The notes beneath the pieces were generated by a model, which worked only from the letters and a program-made list of their open reading frames with translations, was not told where the DNA came from and did no database searches. Below are positions 1 to 5,619 of a stretch of 9,393 nt of DNA, one piece after another. The stretch is from assembly GCA_900549865.1 (NCBI GenBank), contig URPU01000087.1, forward strand, positions 1 to 9,393. The letters are read 5' to 3'. The position numbers and the translations under genes are program-made. Origin of the DNA: an uncultured Eubacteriales bacterium. Lineage in GTDB: Bacteria; Bacillota; Clostridia; Oscillospirales; Oscillospiraceae. Positions within the stretch are counted from its first letter, which is position 1, and every line of letters begins with the position of its first letter.

Positions 1-438
1 CTTATAAAGGCCGTGCGCAGCTATGACCCGGAGCGGTGCATAAAGCTGTCCACCTATGCCACGCGCTGCATTGAAAACGAAATGCGCATGTACTTCCGTC
101 GCGCGCAGGCGCGCCATGCCGAGCTGAGCCTTGACCAGCCGCTTTATTACGACGGCGGCGCGGCGCTGTGCCTGAAGGACACCCTGCCCGCGGAGGGCGG
201 CGTTTCCCGCGCGCTGGAGGATGAGGCCGACGCCGCGGCGCTGCGCGCGGCTGTCGCGTCGCTTGACGCGCGTGACCGGCGCATAATATCCATGCGCTAC
301 GGGCTGGACGGCGGCTGCGGCTGCACGCAGAAGGAGGCCGCGCGCCTCACCGGCGTGACGCAGGGCTATATCAGCCGCGTCGAGCGCCGCACCCTCGCCC
401 GCCTCAGGGCGGAGATCCTGCGCATCATGGAAGCGTAA
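1..438 (+). CDS. Sporulation-type RNA polymerase sigma factor (SigE/SigK-like), 3' part only
   Basis: This is the C-terminal 145 residues of a sigma-70 family factor; the frame is open through the left edge (LIKAV...), so the start lies outside the window. A GTG at 13 is internal, not the start. Residues about 1-37 match regions 2.3-2.4 (-10 melting and recognition). The motif IKLSTYATRCIENEMRMYFRR is close to the 'IKLATYASRCIENEILMYLRR' type of SigE and SigK, not to SigF or SigG. Residues about 85-140 are region 4: LDARDRRIISMRYGLDGG, then the helix-turn-helix TQKEAARLTGVTQGYISRVERR, which would bind the -35 element. SigE and SigK direct mother-cell transcription during sporulation. The GG after GLD and the TQK..A..TG.TQ.YISR.E pattern lean towards SigE. 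The usual spoIIGA partner cannot be seen and sigG does not follow, so a SigK or a paralogue remains possible. An intrinsic terminator follows 29 nt after the stop. Confidence 0.85.
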   Translation, partial: LIKAVRSYDPERCIKLSTYATRCIENEMRMYFRRAQARHAELSLDQPLYYDGGAALCLKDTLPAEGGVSRALEDEADAAALRAAVASLDARDRRIISMRYGLDGGCGCTQKEAARLTGVTQGYISRVERRTLARLRAEILRIMEA

Positions 439-467
439 GATTATAATAGATGTAGATGTAAACGCAG

Positions 468-494
468 AAAAGCGCGCCCCCCGGCGCGCTTTTT
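468..494 (+). terminator. Rho-independent terminator of the sigma factor gene
   Basis: The stem AAAAGCGCGCC-type arm at 468-478 pairs with 483-493 around a CCCC loop (479-482) and runs into a short T tract (490-494). It lies 29 nt past the TAA stop of the sigma gene, in the right orientation to end that transcript. The A-rich 5' side of the stem would also allow weak termination from the other strand. Confidence 0.85.
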
Positions 495-550
495 ATGTGT
501 TATTCGATAGCCTGCAAAGTTCACGTCGGGTTTCGCGAAAGCAGCCGAAC

Positions 551-606
551 TCATGGCCCCCTTGCAAAGGGGGCAGTCATTGACATGTTTATATGTCAAT
601 GACTGG
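551..606. repeat. Double-hairpin repeat module, copy 1
   Basis: This 56-bp unit is repeated at 1049-1104 with one difference (A575 versus T1073). It consists of two abutting perfect inverted repeats. The first is GCCCCCTT-GCA-AAGGGGGC (556-574). The second, sharing C574, is CAGTCATTGACAT (574-586) paired with ATGTCAATGACTG (593-605) around GTTTAT, a 13-bp stem that gains one more pair if G-U is allowed in RNA. There is no T tract after either stem, so it does not look like a simple terminator. The copies are far more similar to each other than drifting intergenic DNA should be, which suggests a dispersed family of mobile or amplified repeats. Confidence 0.85.
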
Positions 607-633
607 CAGCATGTCAAAGAAAGCCTCGCAGAG

Positions 634-802
634 TTTCGCGTCCGCAGACGCGAAAGCATTATTATACGTTTTCTGCCGCGACATGTGCGTGGCAGAAAAC
701 ACTTTGCGCGGAGTGAGCGTCGAATTGTCCGCTATCAGCGGACAACAGAGGCGCAGAACGAAGCGGTTCTTTCTCGAAAAAGTGGCCAAGCCACTTTTTC
801 GA
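634..802. repeat. Cluster of four perfect inverted repeats
   Basis: Four hairpins lie in a row between copy 1 and copy 2 of the CATTGACAT stem. TTTCGCGTC-CGCA-GACGCGAAA is at 634-655 (9-bp stem). GTTTTCTGCC (668-677) pairs with GGCAGAAAAC (691-700), a 10-bp stem extendable inward with a G-U pair. TTGTCCGCT-ATC-AGCGGACAA is at 725-745 (9 bp). TCGAAAAAGTGG (774-785) pairs with CCACTTTTTCGA (791-802), 12 bp around CCAAG. Stems and loops account for roughly 105 of 169 nt, far above chance for unselected DNA. No protein or tRNA-like fold is recognisable. It could be a structured RNA, or the body of a miniature mobile element bounded by the 574-605 and 812-843 palindromes. Confidence 0.75.
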
Positions 803-811
803 CAGTCTCGG

Positions 812-843
812 CAGTCATTGACATGTTTACATGTCAATGACTG
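812..843. repeat. CATTGACAT inverted repeat, copy 2
   Basis: CAGTCATTGACATG (812-825) pairs perfectly with CATGTCAATGACTG (830-843) around TTTA, a 14-bp stem. Relative to copies 1 and 3, the loop-closing T is changed to C, which turns a G-U into a G-C pair. The stem is preserved or improved while the sequence varies. This copy lacks the adjacent GCCCCC hairpin; instead the 774-802 hairpin lies just upstream. The sequence after it (GACTGGGGGATTGGCT) is shared with copy 3 (GACTGGAGGATTGGCT), so the repeat unit extends beyond the palindrome. Confidence 0.85.
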
Positions 844-911
844 GGGGATTGGCTACGGCCTAGTTGCTTTAAGGCGCAGGCCGTGGACATTCGGCAACAG
901 AATCCCACCGA

Positions 912-955
912 CGAAAATTCTGGAAATTTTCGCCGCCTCCCTTTTCAAGGGAGGC
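912..955. repeat. Pair of adjacent hairpins
   Basis: CGAAAATT (912-919) pairs with AATTTTCG (925-932). Two bases later GCCTCCCTT (935-943) pairs with AAGGGAGGC (947-955) around TTC. The second hairpin has the same design as the GCCCCCTT/AAGGGGGC stem of the double-hairpin module (G/C-rich arm ending in TT, three-base loop) and may be a diverged relative of it. Neither is followed by a T run. Confidence 0.65.
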
Positions 956-1048
956 ATGAGAGCGCGAAGGTTTGTAATGCGCTGGCAAAATATAATGCTA
1001 ATGCATCTATGCACAAATAAACTTACAGTGTGTATCATCACTTGTGTG

Positions 1049-1104
1049 TCATGGCCCCCTTGCAAAGGGGGCTGTCATTGACATGTTTATATGTCAATGA
1101 CTGG
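1049..1104. repeat. Double-hairpin repeat module, copy 3
   Basis: This is the second complete copy of the 56-bp unit at 551-606, differing at one base. It contains GCCCCCTT-GCA-AAGGGGGC (1054-1072) and GTCATTGACAT (1074-1084) paired with ATGTCAATGAC (1091-1101). The A-to-T change at 1073 opens one base pair, so the stem is 11 bp plus an outer C-G. Downstream it continues GGAGGATTGGCTTGCAGCGT, similar to the sequence after copy 2. It lies 58 bp beyond the 3' end of the minus-strand membrane operon and may be transcribed as that operon's 3' tail. Confidence 0.85.
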
Positions 1105-1161
1105 AGGATTGGCTTGCAGCGTGGTTCCTTTAGGGATGGAATCGGCGGCGCATTTTTCGGT

Positions 1162-1932
1162 TTATCCGCCTGTGCGGCAGAATATGTAGTACACACAGTC
1201 GTCGCCGGGCGTCTCCGTCAGCAGGGTGTAGCCGTATTCGTCCAGCGCGCCCTCCGGCGGCGCGGCGGCCGGGATGACCACGTAGTCGCACTGCGCCTCC
1301 CGCGCCTTGCGCCCCGTCTCGTCGAAGTCGAGCATCCCGTCCTCGCCGTACATGAACTCCGCCTTGTGCGAATAGGGCGTGATTATCGCGGCGTTATACT
1401 CGCGTATCCAGAAGAAAAGGTGCTTCGGCACGAGCACGCGCGTCTCCTCCCCGTCGGAGAGGACATACAGCTTGTCGCACAGCTCCTTCGCGCCGGTGAC
1501 GAGCTTCTGCGGATTCGACGCGGGCACGAAGGAAATGCCCGCATGGCTCCCCTCCGTCACCAGCAGCAGCGTGCACACCGCGGCCAGAAGCACGCACACG
1601 CGCTTCCATCGCTTCTTCACGGCGAAAAACGCGCGAATAACGCAGTAAACTATCACCCCGCCTATGGGCAGCGGCCAGAACACGCGCACGACGCGCTCCG
1701 GATCGCCCATATACTTGACCATGTAGTGGATAAACACGGGGTTGAAGATGAAAACGCACAGGATGAGCGAGGGGTAAACAAAGTAATACCGCGCGCGCTC
1801 GTCCTCCTCCGCCGGGGAGAGCAGCAGGTACGCACAGCACAGCACAAACGGGATGAAAAGCCGCCCGTCCAGCGTGCCGAGCCTGTACACGGACAGGGAT
1901 TCTTCAAATATGATCTTCAGACTTTCAAGCAT
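1162..1932 (-). CDS. Four-helix membrane protein with extracytoplasmic C-terminal domain, second gene of DUF6077 operon
   Basis: The product is 256 residues of unknown function. Hydrophobic segments at about 24-39, 49-66, 87-106 and 111-126 look like four membrane helices. They are followed by a soluble tail (about 130-256) with no further helix, containing SFVPASNPQKL, RVLVPKHLFFWIREYNAAIITPY and CDYVVIPAAAP. Tails of this kind (a residue run like 'VLVP..L..YIR.Y...I...YG' and a later 'YVV') are found in Clostridia GT-C-like membrane proteins; this comparison is from memory. I chose the ATG at 1932 because AAAGGAG lies 7 nt before it; the longer frame from a TTG at 1953 has no such site. It begins 13 nt after the stop of the upstream DUF6077-like gene, so the two are almost certainly co-translated. 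It may be the C-terminal half of what is a single polypeptide elsewhere. Confidence 0.75.
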   Translation of the reverse strand: MLESLKIIFEESLSVYRLGTLDGRLFIPFVLCCAYLLLSPAEEDERARYYFVYPSLILCVFIFNPVFIHYMVKYMGDPERVVRVFWPLPIGGVIVYCVIRAFFAVKKRWKRVCVLLAAVCTLLLVTEGSHAGISFVPASNPQKLVTGAKELCDKLYVLSDGEETRVLVPKHLFFWIREYNAAIITPYSHKAEFMYGEDGMLDFDETGRKAREAQCDYVVIPAAAPPEGALDEYGYTLLTETPGDDCVYYIFCRTGG

Positions 1933-1939
1933 GGCTGCG

Positions 1940-1946
1940 CTCCTTT
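1940..1946 (-). promoter_or_regulatory. Ribosome binding site deciding the start at 1932
   Basis: AAAGGAG on the minus strand, 7 nt before the ATG at 1932. Its first base is also the last base of the upstream gene's TGA stop (1946-1948), so termination and reinitiation are tightly coupled. This excludes the TTG at 1953 as the likely start. Confidence 0.8.
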
Positions 1947-3013
1947 CATACAACGAAGTGCCCCGCCATCAGCGCGAAGCTCGGCGCGGCGGCACAGGCC
2001 AGCTTCCATATCGCGGACAGGTCGCGCGTTTTTATCACGTACACCAGCCCCCAGCAGCCCAGATACATCAGGCACATCTCCGCGCTGCTCGACGCGACCA
2101 TACACCCCGCCGCGTTGGCGAGGAACACGCCCAGCCACAGCGCGCGGCGCTTTTTCGCCTCGCCCTCCTCCTGCGTCAGCAGGAAGAAGTACAGCGCCAG
2201 CGGGCACACGATGCTCGGCCCGAAGGCCTTGCCCATCCACGGATAACAGATCACCCACGTGAACTTCACGTTCATCGCCACGCCGCATATCTCGAAAAAT
2301 ACGCTCAGCAGCGCGAGGGCGAACAGCGACTTCGCCCTGTCGCCGCGGAAAAAGAACGCCGCAAGGCGGTACATCACATAGTAAAACAGCGCGATGAAAA
2401 AGCCGGGCAGCACCGTGCGCATCAGCACCGTTATCTCAAACGAGAACATCCGCGCGAACATCGCCCAGAATATCGGCCACGGGGAGAAAACATAGGTGAG
2501 GTATTCGGATATATGCTGCGCGAAGTTATAGGCAAGACCCGTCACGGGGTCTGTGCGGAATATCTCGTCGGTATACATCACGGTGTTCGCAAGGCCGAGG
2601 TACCACGCGTCGTCGATGTTCCACGTGCCGCCGCCAAGCGTCGTGCGCGCGACCTGCCACAGCGCGACTATGGCGAACACGCCCGCGCACAGCTTCTCCG
2701 CGCGTGAAAACGGCTTCTTTTCCCGGGGAATAACGCACTTCGCCGCGCCCTTGAGCTGGAAGCCCCACAGCGCCGCGGCCAGCGCCAGCACGAAAAACAC
2801 CGCCGTCATCAGCGTGAACGACAGCCCCAGGAGGAAAAACGGGATATAAACAAGCTCAAACCCGGCCAGCACCGCGCACATGCCGAAAAGGTAGACAAAG
2901 CCCCGGTCAAATTCGCCCCGGTGAAAGAAAATATAGCCCGCGCCCAGCGGCAGCAGCACAAGCGCCGCGCCCAATGCCAGAACGCGGATAACTATCCACA
3001 CGATCTGTGTCAT
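1946..3013 (-). CDS. DUF6077-like polytopic membrane protein (GT-C fold candidate)
   Basis: A 355-residue, strongly hydrophobic protein with roughly eight to ten membrane segments (about 5-30, 38-62, 64-86, 108-124, 176-192, 198-222, 229-247, 266-280, 291-306, 313-327 and a C-terminal 336-355). After the fourth segment comes an outward-facing loop with the acidic pair D134-D135 in GGTWNIDDAWYLGLANT, then TDEIFRTDPVTG. An acidic motif in an early extracytoplasmic loop is the hallmark of GT-C glycosyltransferases, which use polyprenyl-phosphate sugars. The overall pattern fits DUF6077, whose function is not established. The start at 3013 is supported by AAGGAG (3023-3028) nine bases upstream; the in-frame ATG at 3034 lies before that site. 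The protein is cut off straight after a membrane segment, and the next cistron supplies more helices plus a soluble tail, so the two probably form one complex. Confidence 0.75.
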   Translation of the reverse strand: MTQIVWIVIRVLALGAALVLLPLGAGYIFFHRGEFDRGFVYLFGMCAVLAGFELVYIPFFLLGLSFTLMTAVFFVLALAAALWGFQLKGAAKCVIPREKKPFSRAEKLCAGVFAIVALWQVARTTLGGGTWNIDDAWYLGLANTVMYTDEIFRTDPVTGLAYNFAQHISEYLTYVFSPWPIFWAMFARMFSFEITVLMRTVLPGFFIALFYYVMYRLAAFFFRGDRAKSLFALALLSVFFEICGVAMNVKFTWVICYPWMGKAFGPSIVCPLALYFFLLTQEEGEAKKRRALWLGVFLANAAGCMVASSSAEMCLMYLGCWGLVYVIKTRDLSAIWKLACAAAPSFALMAGHFVV

Positions 3014-3047
3014 AGAAGGGAACTCCTTGCACATAAAAAATCAAATC

Positions 3048-3077
3048 ATTATACCACATGCGGCCCATTAAAAGCAA
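3048..3077 (-). promoter_or_regulatory. SigA-type promoter of the membrane operon (extended -10)
   Basis: Minus strand: TTGCTT (3077-3072), 18-nt spacer, TATAAT (3053-3048) preceded by TGG, giving an extended -10 (TGnTATAAT). The predicted start near 3041 leaves a leader of about 28 nt with AAGGAG in the right place. It is divergent from the promoter at 3092-3120; the two -35 boxes are only 14 bp apart, so one regulator could affect both. Confidence 0.7.
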
Positions 3078-3091
3078 CTGCGGCAAAGCAC

Positions 3092-3120
3092 TTGAAAAAA
3101 GCGCCCGGATAGAATAAAAT
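3092..3120 (+). promoter_or_regulatory. SigA-type promoter of the DNA glycosylase gene
   Basis: TTGAAA (3092-3097), 17-nt spacer, TAAAAT (3115-3120). The predicted start near 3127 gives a leader of about 28 nt before the ATG at 3155. Divergent from the membrane operon promoter. Confidence 0.65.
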
Positions 3121-3154
3121 CAGAGAAAGACATGACGGAAAGAGAGATGGGCTT

Positions 3155-3973
3155 ATGTCACGATCGCGCACCGTCCGCCTCGCCGCGGCGGATGAGCTTG
3201 ACCTTGTAAAAACCTTTGAATGCGGCCAGTGCTTCCGCTGGAACGCGGGGGAGGACGGCGTATACAGCGGCGTCGCCATGGGGCATGCGGCGCGCGTGTG
3301 GCGCGACGGCGGGGATATCCTCATCCGCTCCGACGCGCCGGAGGCGTTCTGGCGCGATTACTTCGACCTTGGGCGCGACTACGCCGCGATAAGCCGCGGC
3401 TTCCACGGCGGGGAGTATCTCGACGCGTGCGTGCGCTACGGGCAGGGGATACGCATCCTCCGGCAGGAGCCGTGGGAGGCGCTGTGCTCGTTCATCATCT
3501 CTCAGTGCAATAATATAAAGCGCATAAAGGGCATCGTGGAGCGGCTGTGCGCGGCCTACGGCGGGGAGACGTGCCTTGACGGGCAGCGGTTTTATACCTT
3601 CCCCGCGGCGGCGCGCCTTGCCGCGCTGGACGAAGACGGCCTTGCGATGTTGCGCTGCGGCTACAGGGCGGCGTATATCCTCACGGCGGCGCGCGCCGTG
3701 GCCGGGGGTGAGCTTTCGCTCGACGCGCTCATTGACGCGGACTATGTGCAGGCAAAGTGCGCGCTGCTCGCCCTCAACGGCGTGGGGGAGAAGGTGGCCA
3801 ACTGCGTGGTGCTGTTCGGCCTGCGGCATATGGAGGCGTTCCCGATAGACGTGTGGATACGCCGCGCGCTGAAGGAGCACTTCCCGCCGGACTTCGACCC
3901 GGCAAGCCTCGGCGAATACGCGGGTCTTGCCCAGCAGTACATATTCTATTACGCGCGCGAGCACGGAAAATAG
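3155..3973 (+). CDS. 8-oxoguanine DNA glycosylase/AP lyase, OGG1 family
   Basis: A 272-residue enzyme that removes 8-oxoguanine opposite C during base excision repair. The N-terminal beta domain carries FECGQCFRW (21-29), matching the GQSFRW segment around human Gly42. The helical core has PWEALCSFIISQCNNIKRI (106-124). The helix-hairpin-helix is LNGVGEKVANC (207-217), with K213 at the position of catalytic Lys249 and C217 at that of Cys253. FPIDVW supplies catalytic D232, 19 residues after the lysine as in human OGG1 (249 to 268). AQQYIF (259-264) places Q260 and F264 where human Gln315 and Phe319 contact the base. There is no Cys-rich 4Fe-4S tail, unlike Nth and MutY. The length fits the bacterial OGG1 (Clostridium-type) group. 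The ribosome binding site is weak (AGAGAG), but no better in-frame start exists. Often annotated loosely as 'DNA-3-methyladenine glycosylase 2'; the GQ.FRW motif favours OGG. Confidence 0.92.
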   Translation: MSRSRTVRLAAADELDLVKTFECGQCFRWNAGEDGVYSGVAMGHAARVWRDGGDILIRSDAPEAFWRDYFDLGRDYAAISRGFHGGEYLDACVRYGQGIRILRQEPWEALCSFIISQCNNIKRIKGIVERLCAAYGGETCLDGQRFYTFPAAARLAALDEDGLAMLRCGYRAAYILTAARAVAGGELSLDALIDADYVQAKCALLALNGVGEKVANCVVLFGLRHMEAFPIDVWIRRALKEHFPPDFDPASLGEYAGLAQQYIFYYAREHGK

Positions 3974-3976
3974 CTG

Positions 3977-4004
3977 TTGACTTTGCGGCCGAATCTGTTA
4001 TAAT
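3977..4004 (+). promoter_or_regulatory. guaB promoter, near-consensus SigA type
   Basis: TTGACT (3977-3982), 16-nt spacer, consensus TATAAT (3999-4004). It lies directly after the glycosylase stop, so guaB has its own promoter. The predicted start is near 4011, just before the leader hairpin. No terminator separates the two genes, so read-through from the glycosylase gene is also likely. Confidence 0.85.
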
Positions 4005-4016
4005 GACAAAAATTCG

Positions 4017-4038
4017 ACCGCGCCGGTTCCGGCGCGGT
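4017..4038 (+). promoter_or_regulatory. Strong leader hairpin before guaB
   Basis: ACCGCGCCGG (4017-4026) is the exact reverse complement of CCGGCGCGGT (4029-4038) around TT. As RNA this probably forms an 8-bp G/C-rich stem with a six-base loop. It begins about 6 nt after the predicted transcription start and ends 13 nt before GGAGG. It is followed by GAAAAATT, not a T run, so it is not a terminator. A 5'-end hairpin commonly stabilises mRNA; an operator for a dimeric repressor is the other obvious reading. There is no room for a purine riboswitch. Confidence 0.6.
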
Positions 4039-4063
4039 GAAAAATTAATACGGAGGTTTTTAC

Positions 4064-5542
4064 ATGGGGCTTGACGAAATCTATTCCCGGCGCTTCGCCG
4101 GCGAAGGGCTGACCTTTGACGACGTGCTGCTCGTTCCGGCGGAAAGCGACGTGCTTCCGGCGGATGTGGAGCTGTCCACATGGCTGACGAAGAGGATCCG
4201 GCTGAACGTGCCCGTGATGAGCGCCGCGATGGACACCGTGACGGAGTACCGCATGGCGATCGCAATAGCGCGCGAGGGCGGCATCGGCGTCATTCATAAG
4301 AATATGAGCATCGACACGCAGGCGGAGCAGGTGGATATGGTCAAGCGCTCAGAAAACGGCGTTATTACGAATCCCTTCTCCCTCGGCGCGGACAACACCC
4401 TCGGCGACGCGGACGCGCTCATGGCGAAGTTCCGTATTTCCGGCGTGCCCATCGTGGACGGAGATGGAAAGCTCATCGGCATCATCACAAACCGCGACAT
4501 GAAGTTTGAAACGGACATGTCCCGCCGCATCGGCGACGTCATGACCTGCGCCGATCTCATCACCGGCCTTGAGGGCACCACGCTGGACGAGGCCAAGGCC
4601 ATCCTCCAGAAAAACCGCATTGAAAAGCTGCCCATCGTAGACAACGACTATAAGCTCAAGGGGCTTATCACGATAAAGGACATCGAAAAGGTGCTCAAGT
4701 ACCCCAACTCCGCCAAGGACGCCGCCGGCCGCCTGCTGTGCGCCGCCGCCATCGGCGTGACGGCGGATGTGCTGGACCGCAGCACCGCGCTGCTTGACGC
4801 GGGGGCGGACGTGCTGGTGCTGGACAGCGCGCACGGCCACTCCGCCAACATCCTGCGCACCATATCCCTTGTGAAGGAGCGCTTCCCCGACGCGCAGCTC
4901 GTCGCGGGCAACGTCGCCACTGCTGAGGCGACGGAGGCGCTTATAAAGGCCGGCGCGGACTGCGTCAAGGTCGGCATCGGCCCCGGCTCCATCTGCACCA
5001 CGCGCGTCGTCGCGGGCATCGGCGTGCCGCAGGTCACGGCGGTGCTGGAGTGCGCGGAGACGGCGGACCGCTACGGCGTGCCTGTCATTGCCGACGGCGG
5101 CATCAAGTACTCCGGCGATATCGTCAAGGCCATTGCCGCGGGCGGCCGGGTCGTGATGATGGGCTCCATGCTGGCCGGATGCGACGAGGCCCCCGGCGAG
5201 ACGGAGGTTTATCAGGGCCGCCAGTTCAAGGTCTACCGCGGCATGGGCAGCCTCGGCGCGATGCAGAAGGGCAGCCGCGACAGATACTTCCAGCAGAACA
5301 ACAAAAAGCTCGTTCCGGAGGGCGTCGAGGGCCGCGTGCCTTATAAGGGGCCTGTGTCCGAGACGATATATCAGATGATGGGCGGCCTGCGCTCCGGCAT
5401 GGGCTACTGCGGCGCGCATAATATCGAGGAGCTGCGCACGGAGAGCCGCTTTGTGCGCATCACCGCCGCAGGCCTGAAGGAGAGCCACCCGCACGACATT
5501 TACATCACCAAGGAAGCGCCGAACTACACCATGCATCCGTGA
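4064..5542 (+). CDS. guaB: IMP dehydrogenase
   Basis: A 492-residue cytoplasmic enzyme that oxidises IMP to XMP with NAD+, the rate-limiting step of de novo guanine nucleotide synthesis. The length is typical. The N-terminus has LTFDDVLLVPAESDVLP. Two CBS domains, which bind adenine or guanine nucleotides as allosteric sensors, occupy about 98-210 (VDGDGKLIGIITNRDM; VDNDYKLKGLITIKDIEK). The TIM barrel contains VLVLDSAHGHS, the catalytic loop GPGSICTTR with C311, the phosphate-binding ADGGIKYSGD and GSMLAGCDEAPGE. The mobile flap YRGMGSLGAMQKGSRDRYF carries the Arg407-Tyr408 base dyad. KLVPEGVEGRVPYKG and the C-terminal YITKEAPNY are also standard. Start: GGAGG at 4052-4056, seven bases before the ATG. 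It appears monocistronic, with its own promoter and a terminator 21 nt past the stop. No missing residue or sign of transfer. Confidence 0.98.
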   Translation: MGLDEIYSRRFAGEGLTFDDVLLVPAESDVLPADVELSTWLTKRIRLNVPVMSAAMDTVTEYRMAIAIAREGGIGVIHKNMSIDTQAEQVDMVKRSENGVITNPFSLGADNTLGDADALMAKFRISGVPIVDGDGKLIGIITNRDMKFETDMSRRIGDVMTCADLITGLEGTTLDEAKAILQKNRIEKLPIVDNDYKLKGLITIKDIEKVLKYPNSAKDAAGRLLCAAAIGVTADVLDRSTALLDAGADVLVLDSAHGHSANILRTISLVKERFPDAQLVAGNVATAEATEALIKAGADCVKVGIGPGSICTTRVVAGIGVPQVTAVLECAETADRYGVPVIADGGIKYSGDIVKAIAAGGRVVMMGSMLAGCDEAPGETEVYQGRQFKVYRGMGSLGAMQKGSRDRYFQQNNKKLVPEGVEGRVPYKGPVSETIYQMMGGLRSGMGYCGAHNIEELRTESRFVRITAAGLKESHPHDIYITKEAPNYTMHP

Positions 5543-5563
5543 GATAGATATAAGGAATAAAGT

Positions 5564-5601
5564 AACTCCCGGCTTCGTTTTCATGCGAAGCCGGGAGTTT
5601 T
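5564..5601 (+). terminator. guaB terminator, probably shared with the convergent operon
   Basis: AACTCCCGGCTTCG (5564-5577) pairs perfectly with CGAAGCCGGGAGTT (5586-5599), a 14-bp stem with an 8-nt loop and TTTT at 5598-5601. On the opposite strand the same stem is followed by ACTTTATT, a weaker tract. It lies 18 nt past the stop of the convergent OmpA-like gene, so it probably ends both transcripts. Confidence 0.88.
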
Positions 5602-5619
5602 GCGCTTGTCAGCCGCGGT

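Larger units (their letters stand above)
439..1161. other. Gene-free, hairpin-rich intergenic region
   Basis: No convincing gene lies between the sigma factor stop and the convergent end of the membrane operon. Short open frames exist on both strands (for example 553-840, 593-1081 and 589-837), but none has a convincing start and ribosome binding site. They read through the inverted repeats, which gives recurrent peptides such as SLTCLYVNDW on one strand and CKHVNDC on the other. The stretch holds one terminator (468-494), two copies of a double-hairpin module, a third copy of one of its hairpins, and at least six other perfect inverted repeats, listed separately. 956-1048 is comparatively AT-rich and shows nothing recognisable. 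No clear T-tract terminator for the minus-strand operon ending at 1162 was found; the hairpin at 1072-1103 is the nearest strong structure. Confidence 0.8.

Noticed and set aside
553..1081. Small overlapping open frames on both strands in the intergenic region
   Set aside because: They lack convincing starts, read through perfect inverted repeats on both strands, and their shared peptides are explained by the repeats.
574..1103. A possible CRISPR array, from the three CATTGACAT repeats
   Set aside because: Only three copies, at spacings of about 240-260 bp, with flanking sequence partly shared and no cas genes. Spacers of 30-40 bp are absent.
1030..2262. A 410-codon plus-strand open frame over the membrane operon
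   Set aside because: It begins inside the hairpin repeat and runs antisense to two well-supported membrane genes. The translation is Arg/His/Pro-rich with no recognisable fold.
3776..3853. A suspected missing catalytic lysine in the OGG1-family glycosylase
   Set aside because: Counting 19 residues back from the catalytic Asp (D232) gives K213 within GVGEK, which matches human Lys249. The active site is intact.
4349..5584. A 411-codon open frame on the minus strand opposite guaB
   Set aside because: It mirrors the guaB frame, has low-complexity His/Arg/Ala-rich sequence, no domain and no ribosome binding site. It is a product of high GC in the real gene.
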